From positions 345,334,203-345,398,202 of the forward strand of contig NC_081824.1 of the NCBI RefSeq assembly GCF_030867095.1: a stretch of DNA of 64,000 nt, in the 5' to 3' direction. The stretch is from Alligator mississippiensis (lineage: Eukaryota > Chordata > Crocodylia > Alligatoridae). Under the pieces are notes generated by a model. It worked only from the letters and a program-made list of their open reading frames with translations. It was not told the origin of the DNA and did no database searches. Position 1 is the stretch's first letter. Each line of letters opens with the position of its first letter. Positions 25,301-40,300 of this stretch are shown here, in pieces. The position numbers and the translations under genes were made by a program.

Positions 25301-28300
25301 GGAAGGGACCTCAGTAGTTCATCAAGTCTGACCCCCTGCCCTGGGCAGGAAAGAGTGCTGGGGTCAGAGAACCGCAGCCAGGTGCTTGTCCAGTCTCCTC
25401 TTGAAGACCCCCAAGGTAGGGGAGAGCACCACCTTCCTTGAAAGCCCGTTCCAGATTCTGGTAACCCTTCCCATGAAGTTCTTTCTAATGTCCAACCTAA
25501 ATCTGCCCTCTGTCAATTTGTGGCCATAGTTCCTAGTTACTCCAGGGGGTGCCCTAGTAAATAGAGCATCTCCTATTCCCTGCTGCCCTCCCCTGATGAA
25601 TTTATAGGGAGCCACAAGATCACCTCTCAGCCTTCTCTTGTGAAAGCTGAAGGGATCTAGGTCCCTCAGGTACTCCTCGTAGGGCCTTGCCTGCAGGCCT
25701 CTAACCATACGAGTGGCCCTCCTCTGAACCGTCTGAAGGTTGTCTGTATCCCTCTTGAAGCATGGCACCCAAAACTGCATGCAGTGCATCAATTGTGGCC
25801 TGACCAGTGCCGCATAGAGGAGAAGCATCATCTCCCTGGACCTGTTCAACCTGCATCTGCTAATGCATGATAAAGTGCGCTTATCCTTGTTGATCACTTT
25901 GTCACATTGACGACTCATGTTCATCTTGGAGTTGACTATGACTCCAAGATCCCTTTCCACTGTTGTGCTGCTGAGAAGGTCATCCCCCCAGCCTGTGAGT
26001 GTGTTGGTGGTTCTTTTTGCCCAAGTGTAGCACTTTGCACTTATCTTCGTTGAACTGCTGAACCACATCCTATTTCATTCTGCCCATTTTTGCAACCTGT
26101 CCAGATCCACCTGGATCCATTCCCTACCCTCTGGTGTGTTAACTTTGCCCCATAATTTGTTATCACCTGTGAATTTGGACAAGGTGCTCTCTATGCCCTT
26201 ATCCAAGGCACTGATGAAGACGTTGAATAGCATTGGCCCAAGGACCGAGCCTTGTGGGACTCCACTGCCCTCATCTTTCCAAGTCGATAATGACCCATCC
26301 ACCACCACTCTCTGGGTGAGACCCCTAAGTCAGTTTGCCACCCACCTGACTGTGTAATAATCATCTGCATCACAGCCTGTCAGTTTATTTAAGAGAGCAG
26401 AATGCCATATCAAAGGCCTTAAAGTCTAGGTAGATGATATCTACCTTGACTCCTGCGTCTAAGCATTTTGTGACCTGGTCATAAAAAGAGACAAGGTTAG
26501 TCAGGCAGGATCTACCTGCAATGAACCCATGCTGATTTTCCTTTCAGCATTATTTCCCCTGCTGGGCTCCCACATTTGTGATCCTTAATGATTTTTTCCA
26601 GAGTTTTCCCAAGGATAGAGGTAAGACTAACTGGCCTATAGTTTCCTGGTTCCTCCCTCCTCCCCTTCTTGAAAATAGGGACCGCATCGGCCCTTTTCCA
26701 GTACTCTGCGACCTGACCAGAGCACAATGAGTGCTTGAACAGCCGTGCCAGAGGCTCTGCTATGACACTGGCCAATTCCTTCAGTACCCTTGGATGAAGT
26801 TCATCCGGGCCTGCTGATTTGAACCCATCCAGCCCCTCCAAGTGCCCCTTCACTAAGTCTGCACTAACAATTGTTGGGCTGGTGTCCCTCCTCTGTCTAT
26901 GATCTGATCGGGAGATTTGTCTTGGTCTTTGTCTAGGAATACAGATGCAAGTAGATTAAACTAATCTACTTTAGTAGATTAAAACAGGGGTGCTCAATCT
27001 CTGTCCCATGGGCCAAATGCAGGTTGGAAAATTTGGTAGCGGGGGACTGATGGCAATTAATACAGCAACCTTCCCTGCTGTCAAACTCCCAAACCCCAAG
27101 CCCTGTGGGGCTGGGCTTGGGCCAAGGCAAGCCCCTGTCCCCCTCCCTGTGTGGCCAGGTTGAGGCTGTGTCAGCCCCCTGCCTGCCCACCCCCCCAGCA
27201 GGGGTGGGTCAAGTCCCCATTCCCTAGAAGGCCAGGTTGGGGTTCAGCTGCCCCCCAGCCCACTCTGTGCACCTGGATGAGGCCCCACCATGCCTGCCCC
27301 AGGCACTGAATTGAGATTACCTGCTGGATCTGGCCCACAGGTGGACCGGGCACTGCCCAGCCAGTCCCTCAGGCAGAAAGGTTGAGTGCCCGTGATTTAA
27401 AATATATGTGAAGCAGATGAATGGTTAACATCCAAGAAGTATCTTGTCTCTACTTCTTACCAGTTACTCTTGCAAGAATTTTTATGTATTACAATTAAAT
27501 GTTGTGTTAAGTTTTACCTTTTAGAGTTAACCCCTTTGGCCAAATAATAACAAATTGCTAGAAGTATACAAATGACAATTTGGAAATTCCTTTAAGTATA
27601 TTGATAATTATGCTAGCTAGTAACACTGTTGCCAAGTAGTAATAAAAAAGAACACTGCAGAAATAGTAATGTTATAGTAGCTTGTGGAATAAGTATTGGT
27701 TGTTTGATAACATTTAATAATAATGCTAATGATAATTATGATAATCTTCTTTGTTAGAAACTCCAGTGAAGAAAAAACCAGAGTTTATTTATCCAAACAA
27801 CAACACTATTAAAGTAGACTTTGGTAAGTAATTCTCTTTTGACAAAGGGCTACTGCAGTACTGCATACTACAGTTGAACTCCTGGCCATTTTGAAGTCGG
27901 TGGCAAAACTTACTGACTTCAGTAGGCCCAAGACTTTGCCTGAGGATCTGAGGCTTTTTTTGCTTGCTTATGCATATGTATTCCACTGAGGGAGTGCAGG
28001 CTTGAGATCAGAGTTTTCTGGGTGATAGTGTCAGCTGGAAAAACACATTTGCCTAATCCTCTTTATGATGTACTTTTGCTATAAAAAGCAGAACAAGTGT
28101 GTTATTCAACTTCTTCTTATGACCCCGAAGTGTGAGAGAGAACTCCTTAACATTGAGATTTCGTTTGTTTGTTTGTTTGTTTATTTATTTTATATATATG
28201 CATATTATTAGTGTGCACTAATTATGTATTGTGAATCTTTTTAAATTGTTTTATTAAAATAAAATAAGTAGAATCTGCCAAAACTTATTTTTCTCTAATT

Positions 28301-31300
28301 GGAATCCTGGTTCTGGTTCTGGGACTAAGATGAAAATAGCAAGACATACAAAAGGCAATAAGAAGCATTATATAATTATATTTGAAGTAGAATTTGAATT
28401 GTATTAGAAGAGACAGACCAAGAAAGCATAGGTGCCTTACTGAGTGGGAAGGGGAAGCTAGTAATGGACAATGTGGAGAAGGTTGAAAGGTTTTATGCCT
28501 TTAAGTCATCCTTCAAAACAGATTCATTGTCAGATCATAAGCTCAGTTAGCAGTGAGAATAGATAACCAACCTAGTACAGGGAGAGAACTGGTTAGAGAT
28601 TGCTGAGGCTGGATGCTTTCAAATCAGTAGAATGGATGGGGATGGGGAAAATGCGGCATGTAGTGATGGTAGAGACCTCACTGCACACCTGCAGTGGGCT
28701 CTCTGTGCATGTGTGTGATGGCTGAGACCAGAGCTCTCAGCAGTGTATTGGCAGTGAATGTGGGTGTGACTCCACCCCTGGTAGGACTTGATGAGAGTCA
28801 TCCTGTAGCACACAGAGATGGCCAAGGTAATTGCAAAGGCATTGGCTATTGCTTTTTGAGAACTCACAGAGACCAGGTGAAGTTTCAGAAGATTGGAAAA
28901 AGGCAAAAATAGTGTGTATATAGTATATATGTATATATCCACACACTTTGGTTAGTTTCTAAGGTGCAAATCTACCTACCTTCTGTATCAGCTCAGCTGG
29001 ACAATCTCTTTTCTCATACTGAGTTTTGTGAACTGATCCTCCCGCATACATGGTTGAGGCAGTTTTTACTACCTGGATTTGATGTTTTTGTTTGTCCATC
29101 AAAAACCCTTACCTCTTTTAAGATACCACTTGACAATAGAAACTTCTTTCACCCAATTCTTGCCTCCCTGTACCATACAGCCTGAGTTTAGATGACAGAC
29201 ATAGATATTGGATCTGAGAAAGCACTTCCAAAAAATAAAAATTAAAAATATTGTTTTGTTTGCATTTTTGAGCATATAGTGGTTTTAATCTAATTGAAAG
29301 AAGTATTGAAATGTGGTAATTTTGAATCAAAATATTTTCGTTAGGAAATGTTGAAATATCTTTGACTCTTCTTTTTCTTTTCCTTTTTTTTTTTTTCGAT
29401 AAGCTTTTTGGGATCAATTATAAATCTGCAAAACTTTCCGGTGTTCAGTTTTTCATTTTTCTTCGAAAAGTTACAGCCAAACCCTCCCTCCAACCATCCA
29501 GCTCTAATTGAGATCTTGTTCCTTAGGTGTCAGGAATGGTTTTATCTGGAATAGATTATTTTGGTAGACTCTTTCCTATGCTGCTGTGTGAGAACAAGAA
29601 AGATTCTAGGAAACTAATCTATGGGCACTTTTACACATGCAAGCGCCACAACACTGGGCACTTTAAAAAGTGCCCGGCTCTGCAACGCTCGCAGTTATAT
29701 AAGTGGCGAAGTGTGTGTTAGCCAGTGCTGGATTTAGGCTTAAAATAATTAAGCTACAGCTTAGGGCCTCACAATATGAGTGGCCTCTAAATAATAAGAA
29801 AAAAAAACCTGGAAATTTTCATTTTAATATGATAAAAATATTTATCTATAGATATATAGAAACATAAAGGGCTTAGTCTGTCTGTGTCTGTCCACAATGC
29901 TCATGGGGGGTGTGGCTCCAGCCAGTTGCTGCATTGAGAAGGGCAGGGCGGGTGGGTACGGAGCACCACCACCCCACACAGATTGGGGAGTGGGGAGGAG
30001 GGTTGTTTTGCAGCTGGATGCAGAGCGAGGGGTGGGTGTGGCACGAGGTCAGATGCAGAGTGGCAGCAGTGCAGGGGGGTGGGTGGTGGCAGCAGTCGCC
30101 GCATGCAACCTCCCCTCTCTACTCCCCCCCGAGAGGGGGTGGCGGTGCTCTGTCTCTGCACCCCCCTCTCCCCCACCCCGGTCATTATTGATGGGCAATT
30201 TGCTAGAACATATATGGTTCCACAGTTATTATTCATATTGAGTTCATAAATTTGTGCAGAAATAACAATAATTCATCTTTCAATTTCATGAAAATCATTT
30301 TTTGTGGATTATTTTCATCATATGGGGCCTCTTAAACTGGACATATTTTAGCATGCCTCAGCATGTCATAATCCAGCACAGAAAATGGTGGTGGTGCGCT
30401 TTTGAACTAAAACACATAGAAGGCGCTTTAGTTCAAAAGCGCACTACCTCCATTTTCTGCGTGCTGACACACATTTCGCCGTTTATACAACTGCACGCAG
30501 CACAGCGCAGTTCACGTCGGCTTGCATGTGGAACAGGCTTGATTAATCAAATCTGCTCCAAAGCAAAGGCTCTCTGGTCCGTTGCGGGACAAAAAAGTAT
30601 GTGTATAAATGCCCTATGTTGCTAAGTGGGAAGAGATTCAAGATTTGGTGTGAACAGTGTTGGCTTCAAGATCTCCACTAATATCTTGGGCTGTTGAGCT
30701 CTACAGAGAATAGGGACACTGTTGGGGACCACATTAGCAACTATTTCTACATATCCTCCTCTCACTGGAAGCTACAGTTTTTCCCACCCTGCTATATTCA
30801 GGTTCCTTAATGACTTGATTTATACATCTTCACTAGTTCATGTATCTGCATTAGAGGATCTGATTGGGCTTGTGTCATGTCTCACCCATTTTTGAAGCCC
30901 CAACAGCCTATTCCCTATTGCACTTACGTATGAAAACTTACTTTTTGGTAGCACTTTCATCAGCTAGAACTGAGGGGAAATAATGTGTAAACACTTTCCT
31001 GTACTGCATTCCTTAGGGGATGAAGTAATTTTTCAAGCACAAAGTGCTAACCAAAGTAATTATGGACATTTAAGCCAAATGAAGTTATTTAGCAATATAT
31101 TTTCCCAAACTACATAGTAAACAAGGTAAAGCTAAGCAGACATGAGATGTGCAACAGGCCCCCTTCTATTTACAAAGGTACAAATGCTTCAAGATTTCCC
31201 GTAGACACTAATAGCATTTGGGATGAGAATGAAGGATTGGGCAATATCAACCCAGAGGCTGTCCAGGTGGGTACTGTGCTATATTAAATTCCCCAGTTTA

Positions 31301-34300
31301 GTGAAGGGTTCACTTCCACAAAGGCTCAGACAGATTCTTTGACTACCCTTTTCAGACATCTGCCAAGCAGCTACTTGGAGTTCAAGCCATACTTTTACTA
31401 AATGTTATTCCTCAGTAGAAGTATTTAAACCTGGTACTGCTTTGGCAGAATTCCAATATTGTCTGTATTTAATTGAACCCTCAGCTCCAGCTTCTTTCAT
31501 CAGATTACTGCTTGTGGATCACCAAGGGTGGCATACAAAAAGCAAGCCCTTGAAGGATGAAAAAGTAACATGTCTTACAATATCTAGAGTGATTCAAGTT
31601 ATATTATCCATATATAAGCCAAAACCTGCCCTTCTTCCCTGCTACTGTGGGATCTCATAAGATTCTATGGTGGCTTAGAAATTGAGTAATATTTAGGCCT
31701 TTTGGGCATTTTTACATGTGCTCCTGATGTGGTGCTGGCCGCTTTTAATTAGGAAGCCGTGCTAATTAAAAGCTCCTGGTACTGTCAGAAGCACCTGTAT
31801 CAGCAGTGTAATGCACCTCTGTGCTGAGAAAATGGCAGCCATGCAATTTGAACTGAAGCACGTCATATGTGTTTTAGTTCAAAGCACGCTGCCGTCATTT
31901 TCTCAACGTGGAAGTGTGCTGTGCCACTGATGCACGTGACGTGTGAGGCTTTGTGGTCCAACAGACTCAATCGTGTCTGCTCCAACGTGCTGGATTTCCA
32001 GCACGTTGGAGCAGGCTCCCTGTGTGCTTGTGCGTCCCAATGAATATTGCTGCCCCAAAGATTGAGGGTTAAGCATATGCAATGTTTGTACGTTAAGTAT
32101 GGAGTATGTCTGGAAAAATTAGTCTGTTGTTAGGTAACTTTTTTGGTATCCCAAACTGCTTACATACTTCTGTCATTCCCCTTACGTAATATAAGATTTT
32201 TAATTGTTATATTTAAATGTTTTATTTAGGATCTCACGTGGTCATAGATTGTAATGTATCAAGTGGCATAGATGGCTTGACTCCTTACTGGCAAGTCAAT
32301 AACAGTGATGTTGATAGTTTTGATAACACATACAAGGAAGAGTTCTATGAGTAAGTATTTTTGCACATTAAATTGCACATGGATTGCTGACTAAGATGCT
32401 TTAAATTATTTGCTGTGAATCAGTCCACTAGCTGTGAATCCACCTAGTAATCTTTGTTGTCTCTGCAGCTATCCAAATTGTAGGACATAAAAAGTAAGAT
32501 GAAACATTCTTGACACTCACCTAGTTTCCAATAAAGAGTAGAGAGTTGAAAGTTTTCTCTGCAGTATAAATCAACACTATTTTCTAAACCAGTTCAGTAC
32601 ATTTACAGCCAGCAATAAATGGTTACAGTCTTTTAAGATTAAAGCAGTTAAATCAGCTGATCTTGTAAAAAATGTTTCATAGAGCAGGGATTTTCAACCA
32701 GGGGTACATGTACCCCTGGGGGTACTTTGGAAGGCAGCCATACAAAGAAACAAGAGGCATTCCAGTTTCGCTGGCAGCATTTCCGGTTTCACTGCCGCCT
32801 GGCAACTCATCGACTGGCTGCTGGGGGACCGCTCCCCCATCTGGTCAACTGGATGCCAAGGGACTCCCTGCTTCTTGACTGGCTGCCGGGGGTACCCTGA
32901 TCAAAAAAGGTTGAAAACCCTCATAGAGTATTTTCTTTCATTATTTTGGGAAGTTCAAGTAAAGGTTGACCTTCATCTTAGGAAAACTGTTTATAAGTTT
33001 AATTTTACTTTTTCTGCAAGCTCCTTCAGGACAAGAAGCTTTCTGTTGCACTATAGTCTCATGCATTTTGGTCAATTGCCTCTAAGCCTTGTTGTCTTGC
33101 ATTTTATTCAGGGTAAAAACTAAGACACCAATACATCCATTATTTTGTGCCTTGGCCAAAAATGTGGCAGAGTAAATTGGCAGATACTGAGCTTTTTGCC
33201 TCCATGGCTAGGGGCATTTATACGCATACTTTTTTGTTCCGTGATGTACCGGAGATCTGCTGCTTTGGAGCAGACTTGATTAATCTCTGATATTGGGATC
33301 TGATTAATCAAGTCTGCTCCAAAAGTAAGCTGATGTGAACTGTGCTGTGCCGTGTGCAGTTGTTGTATAAGCAGCAAAATGCATGTCAGCGCGCAGAAAA
33401 TGGCGGCGGTGCACTTTTGAACTAAACCACCTTCTATGTGTTTTTAGTTCAAAAGTGCACCGCTGCCATTTTCTTAGCACTGACACGCATTTCACCACTT
33501 ACACAACTACAAGCGTTACAGCACCCGGCCCTGTGGCACTTGATTGTGTAAAAATGCATTAGGTGGCTACAGTCTGCAGAATAGACAGAAGTCTGCAGTT
33601 GGCTTCATGTAAGCTTTGGATGTGGGAACCTAAGTTTCCTATGTTTCAGATGAGTACCCTGATAGTTGGTCTATGGGCTGTTTGAGGGAAGGTGCATTTG
33701 AGAGTTTCTTTTTCATCTGCATCTTCTGGAACTCCTATCCTAGACCTGAGAAACATTTTCTGAAGAATGTATATATTTTTGTTTGAATTAATTAGCATTT
33801 CCCCCCTCCTGTAACCTCCAAATTTTCTAAAAAATTGTTAAAAAAATGAATGGGAAATTCCCAATAAACTCTAGTCTTGAATCCCAATATCAGGGAGCTA
33901 ATGTTTGCTTGCAAGCAATCTGAATTTACTTAATACATTTTTGAGGTGAAAAATTAATTTTATTATATTTGCAGACAGATCTCTCTAGTACACATTGAAA
34001 TCTTAATGTTTAATTTACTTATTGGTATTTTATTTCTTATGATGGTAGGAAACAGTCTTCCCATGGACTACTTATAGCTGGAGCAAAATTCAACATCTCA
34101 AAAGTGACCAATAAAGATTACTTGTATAAATTTTTCTGTCATGTTTTTTATCCCCATGGACATACTACAGTATACATCAAACTAGAACACCCAGGTAAGG
34201 CTGAGCATTATTTCAATAATTACTGTTCTTACCTGATAAATTAACATAAAGGGAACAATTCAGGAAAATGGTTGACACTAGCTGAATTCAGCTGCAAAAA

Positions 34301-37300
34301 TAACTTGATTAAATAGGACTGATATGTTGTAATTATATATGTGTGTTAGCTAATGCATTATAAATCCTTGTTGTTGCCAGATTTAAATAATTTTATTTAA
34401 ATTTATTAAATTCTGAACTTAAAAAAAAAATCATTCTTTTATAAACTATTAATGAAACACTTTTTTCTGTCAATATCTTAAAGCAAACATATGATTTAGC
34501 CTTTTCTAGATATGGCTTCTGGAGAGAGAGTTCAGAGGAGAGCCACACATATGATCAAAGGCCAAGAGAGCAAGCCTTACGAGGAGAGGCTGAGGGACAT
34601 GGGACTCTTCAGCTAGGCGAAGAGAAGGCTTAGGGGGACTTGGTGGCTGCCTATAAGTATATAAGGGGGGTGCATCAGGATCTGGAATACTTGTTCATCA
34701 GGGCCCCCCGAGGGATAGGTAGGTGTAATGGCCACAAACTTCTAGAAGGCCCATTCAGACTCAATATAACGAATAACTTCTTCTTTGGAGTCTGAGTGTC
34801 CAAAGTCTGGAACAGACTCCCCACAGAGGTGGTACAGGCACCTACTCTGGACTCATTCAAAAGGATGAGTTTGGATGTTTATCTTGCTGGGATTATTTGC
34901 TCCCTGCAGATGTCCTGCCTATGGTGTAGGGGATGGACTCGATCTCACGAGGTCCCTTCTAGCCCCTAATGTCTATGAAATCTGTTAAACTTACCACTTA
35001 TGGGTTAGAACGCTCGCTGCCTTTTTCTCTCTAGAGATTTAATTTCCCTGGTCACATTTGACTTTCCCGGTCTTATTTTTGTTAAAGGCTGTTTAAGTGA
35101 TGGTCCATGAGGGGTTAAATTTTGGCCAGCGGGGCTTGTCATTGTTGCAGCCAATGATGCTGTGTTGTCACAGCTTAGGATCCCAGGGGTGAATGCCACT
35201 GTTGCTTTCACCTCCATCTCCTTGCCAGCTGCCAAATTTGGAATCTTTGGACACTCAACTCAAATTGCTAGCAACTCCAATAGACAACATGGGAAATGGT
35301 TGGGAAGCGGGGGAGGAGGGGGAGGAAGTGGTGGCAGTGTTCTTCCTCTGGGTTCAAAAGCCACTTCAGCACAGTGGCTCCAGCAGCCATGGTGACAAGC
35401 CACCACTCCACTACCAGGAACAGGTGGCAGGGGGGGAACAGGAACTGGTGCAGAGCCTAGGGAGCAGGTGGCAGATGGGACAGGGGGCAGGTGAGTCAGG
35501 CACAAACATGGGGATGCAGGTGGCAGGGGGTCACATGGTGGGTGGACAGGGGCAAGAGCTGGGGAGAGACACTGAAGGGTCAGGCAGCATGGGGGTAGGG
35601 GGCATAGGCAAGGGGGCAGGGATCTGTTGCTATCCCTGCAACAGCAGTGCAGGGGACAGACTTTAAGATGACCCACAACAATTAGATTATATGTATGGAA
35701 AATTGGAACAAATTAATAATTTTCCATGTATAGAATCTAATTTTTTTTTGGGGGGGGGGGAGGGATGATCTTAAATTTGAAATCATCTTGGATTTGGATA
35801 AATATGGTCATACTTTAAAGACGTGGAGTGCTACAGTTTCTCTGTACTGTTTTTTTCATTTAAAAACTTGTGGAAATAGGTGTCATAACAACGAGAAGTT
35901 TAAATGATGCCACAATGTAACAAGTGGGCGTCCCTGGGCTGATCTAATCGTTGGCCTGTCCACTTGTCACCCAACTTCTTCACCTGCCATACCTTGATGA
36001 TAATGATTGAGATGTCAGTCAGGTGAGAGGCTGCCCATTTACTTGCCCTGATGCCAAGGGCCCCTGGACACGGCTCCGACCTCTCCCCTACTGTTTCCCA
36101 TGCCTCGCAGATGGCATCCATGGCCTTACACCCAGCCTTATCCTGGGCTCCAAGCTCCCACTCTGGGCTCCAAGCCCCATCCCCTGCCTTACCCTAGGCT
36201 CATAATCCCCCTCATCCAGTGTTGTGAGCAGCAGTTCTGCCCGGTGGTATCCTGGCTGCCAGCAGCAGACTGCTGGCTTCACTGCTCAGGGCCATGCTCT
36301 CATAGGAAACAGCTGGGCCCTGTTCCCAAATAGGTTGATTGGGGTTGCAGCCATTTGCCCACTGCTTTGCTGTTGCCCATGCCCCTCTGAGTAACGAAGC
36401 TCACCCTAAACTCTGTTACACAGAAATTGAAGGATCCCAAAGTACACATCAAATGCAGATATTTGCAGGTTAGATAAAACATTCATTTGGGATCGTTTGG
36501 GCAGAGATGATCCTGCTTGGACCAGAAGCTTGGTCTAGATCAGCTCTTGGGGTCTCTTCCCTCTCCGTCTTTTCTGATTATATCATCATGAGAAACTTCT
36601 CATGTTTAAAGACACTTCATCAGACAAAAACACCTTCCCAAGCACTCTTTGTGTGTAGGAGACTAAACATATCCCACAGTAGAGACAACATAAATTTCAG
36701 GAGAATTTAGCCTACAGGGACACTGCATCTCTTTGGGATGTTTTCTGACTGTGTGCTCTACTTGACCTCTCTCTCAGAGATTTGATTGTAGTAATCCATG
36801 CTATAGAAACATAGTAGAATTTTTTCTAGAATTTATTTAAGTTTTCTTTCGAATTCTGTAGTTAATGCCACAAAATCACTATTTGTAGCTGGTCCTAATC
36901 TCCTCCTCTTATTATTTAAAACTCTGTTCAAAATTGGGTGCCTAAAATTATACTCCTAAAACCATATTTAGTCATGTAAATATGGCTTGTTTTCATAGGT
37001 CCTGTGTTTCCAGAGGTCTGACTGAAGTTAGGAGGATTTTTTTGCTCATTGTTGCTTATACTATAGTGTTCTAGAAACCTCTACCATATTGAGCTCGTGT
37101 TGTCCTAGAAACTGTGTAGTCGGTTAGTAAATGATAGTCATTTCCCTAAAGAGTGTTCAGCCTAATGGAGAACCAATAGAACACATTCATATGTTCCTCT
37201 TTATTTTATTGTTTTTCCACAATTGTGCTACTTTTTAACAACAGAAGCTTGTATGAGAATGTAGATTTAGCTGTTGTATATAAAGAAATACTAGAATTTT

Positions 37301-40300
37301 GTTTTGATTTGGAAAATAGGATTTATTTGTGAGTTATTTTTTGCCTGGAAGGTTTCCTCCATTGGGACTAGATGGCAAGCATTCTAACTTCAGTAGAATA
37401 TCTGCCTGTAATAGTCCTTGTTGAAACAATACAGGGAAAATCCAGTTTTGTTTGCTGATTATTAATTCTGAATCCTTGTGCAGGTAGGCAGTTTGAAGAA
37501 AGATTGCTAGAATTGACGAGATGTTTTATGTTTGACATATGCCGCAATTTATATTTTATGTCCAATATATATTTTTTTTTGTCCCACTTTCTATTGCAGT
37601 TCCAAATATTCATGGATACCTGATTGGAGGAGGAATTTCATTGGTATTTGTAATAGTTTTAGCTGTGCTTATTTACAAGCTTTTCAAAATTGACATTGTG
37701 CTCTGGTACCGGAAATCCTGTCATATTTTCCTGTTTAAAAAAGGTTGGTCTGTGTATCCATATAGTTATTTGTTGAGACTATAGGCCATGGTTTTAACAG
37801 AACAAACTCTGTGTATAATGTACAATAAATGCAAATGACCTTAGTGGAATGTCAATAATCCTATTTGGGATTATCTAAAGTGAATAGCATATTTTGATTA
37901 TGTTAGAAAATTAATGTAGATATTTCAGACTTCTAAGGCAGGGGTGTTATTGTAACTGTGCCAGACCAATATTTAGCTTAAGATGCACCTGCTTCTTCCT
38001 CAGATATGAAAGATGCTTGTGTCTGAAAGCTTATTGCAGAGAGGAAAATATAGGCTCATTGCAGCTATTCTATGAGGAGTCAGAACTCGCATGTAAATAA
38101 AGCTTTGCTTATATCATTCCTCAGACAGGTGGGCTATGGTGCAATCCGTATAACTTCCCTGGTCCACTCCTACCTCTGAGTTCTACTCAACACTTGTCTA
38201 CCATCTCTCCCAACTACATACTTGATCCAATAAAAGATATCACCAAAACAAATTTTGCTTCTCAAACTTTTAAATCATTTAGAAAGCAGTCTACATCCAT
38301 TAGGCAGAGAACTAGTCTCACTGGCTTATGTGTTTTGGTAGTATCATCCAGGCTGTTCTTTCGGAAATCTAGACTTCATCCTAATCAGCATATTGCTCAT
38401 TGCCTTAGAAGTTGCTGAAGTATGCTTCTTTCATACAGTATGTACTCAAAGCTGCACAGCAATGGTTTACCATGGTTTTTAATTACTAATCTTATAAGAG
38501 CAATAACAGATTATATGAAAATGTATTTTTATGAAAGCAGGAAAGGACAAATGAAAATGTCTGCCTGAAGCCTGTTCTCTCACATCCATAGTTTTTGTAA
38601 TTTTTTTTTTTTTTTTACTGTCTGTACGTGCCTGGATTTCGATTAACATTAATGGGAGAGCAACATATGAGAGAACAGGCTGATGGTGTCTTGACCAATT
38701 ATGAGTGCCTAAAAGGAAGTTTACTGTTATAGAAGTAAAATGCATTTATTTAAGTGCATTGGGGTTGTTACTGGAATTATGTAAAATTTATTAAATTTAG
38801 CCTATTGTAACATTTGCTTAAAATAATTTATTTTCCAGATCTTAAAATATTGGGGATTTTTTTGTGGGCAGTGATGGAGTGTTTTTCGACCGGGGGTGGG
38901 TTGATGTTTCTCTTTTAGATTTGGTCATAAAGAGTAAACATCTAGGTATAGACAACTTTTGAATGTAAATTAATTTGAGGTATTGTAACAATTAAATTCC
39001 AGATACTTGGTGATATTGCATTTATTTAGCAGATAAAAAAGAATGTTTGAAGGTAGTCAGCTTTAAGGCTTTTTCTTGTCTTAGTCAAGTTTGGAAACTG
39101 AAGTCTATAGTTATTTCTATTTTTATTTACACCGCTGTCTTTTTAATTCTAGGATTAGGAACCAAAGCAGTGTAAAGGGCAGGGAAACTATCATTTTCCT
39201 AAAACATCTTGTTGATCGTAATCATATTCTTACTCTTCAGTTTCAGATGGGAAGCTCTATGATGCATATGTTCTTTATCCAAAAAATCAAGTAAGCTGCA
39301 TCTACTCGCCAGATATTTTTGCACTGAAGATGCTGCCAGAAGTTTTAGAGAGGCAGTGTGGCTATAATCTCTTCATATTGGGAAGGGATGATTTACCAGG
39401 GGAAGGTAAGCTCTTTAAAATTGGAATATCAATGTTTTCTTTCACTGGCTTCAAATGTAAGCTTCAAGGATAATTGAAACACAAGGTAATGAAACTTGTG
39501 TGCTGATCTTGCATGTGGTCTAGTTAGTGCAGGCCTTCTTATTCCCATGCCTCCTTTTTCATGGCCATTATGGGACCACTGTAGTAGGTGCTTTCGCTGC
39601 TCCAGTGCTTTTCCCTGCTCAGTTGTCTGCTCCTCTCTTCCTGTTAATGGTGAGGTTGTTCCCCCTGTTCATCTGAAGTCAGTCCTGCCTTTCCATTACC
39701 ATGCAACTAGCTTGGAGCAGCTGGGAGTAGAGAGCTGATAAGAAGGAAAACGGGCAATCCTTGAGGCTGACAAGAGAGAACCAAGTGGAAAACAAGGATG
39801 GTGGGAAGGGCATATAGTGTGCAAATCACTATAAAGTGTCTACACTTCTGGTGTGAATGCCCTTTACTTTTTGACTCTGGCAGAAGCCCACGTAGAACAA
39901 ATAAAATAGGAGTGGTTCATTTGGAAAAATGTGATATGCACAGATTTTGTTTTCCTCAGTATCATGAGGTCACTGTGATCAGAACAATGTTCTGCAATAG
40001 TCTTTAAAATAAAAGAAATTCTGGAGAAATCCTTTTTAAAAAAAAAAATATTCTGACATTTAAGGTACAGAAAGGTACCTGGTGCTGAAAGCTAGGAGAA
40101 ATCTCCTACTGGTTTCCTGAGGAAAAGGGGTGTGTGGAAATACTCAGACTTGCTTGTGGACTATTTTATATAATGCTTGCAAAACTATCTGGGCCACTCT
40201 AAGATTATTCATAGATTCATAGATGTTAGGGTCAGAAGGGACCTCAATAGATCATCGAGTCCGACCCCCTGCATAAGCAGGAAAGAGTGCTGGGTCTAGA

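Noticed and set aside
35193..35676. Overlapping 138-157 codon ORFs on both strands
   Set aside because: G-rich low-complexity intron sequence; the two strands are equally open, which indicates composition, not selection.
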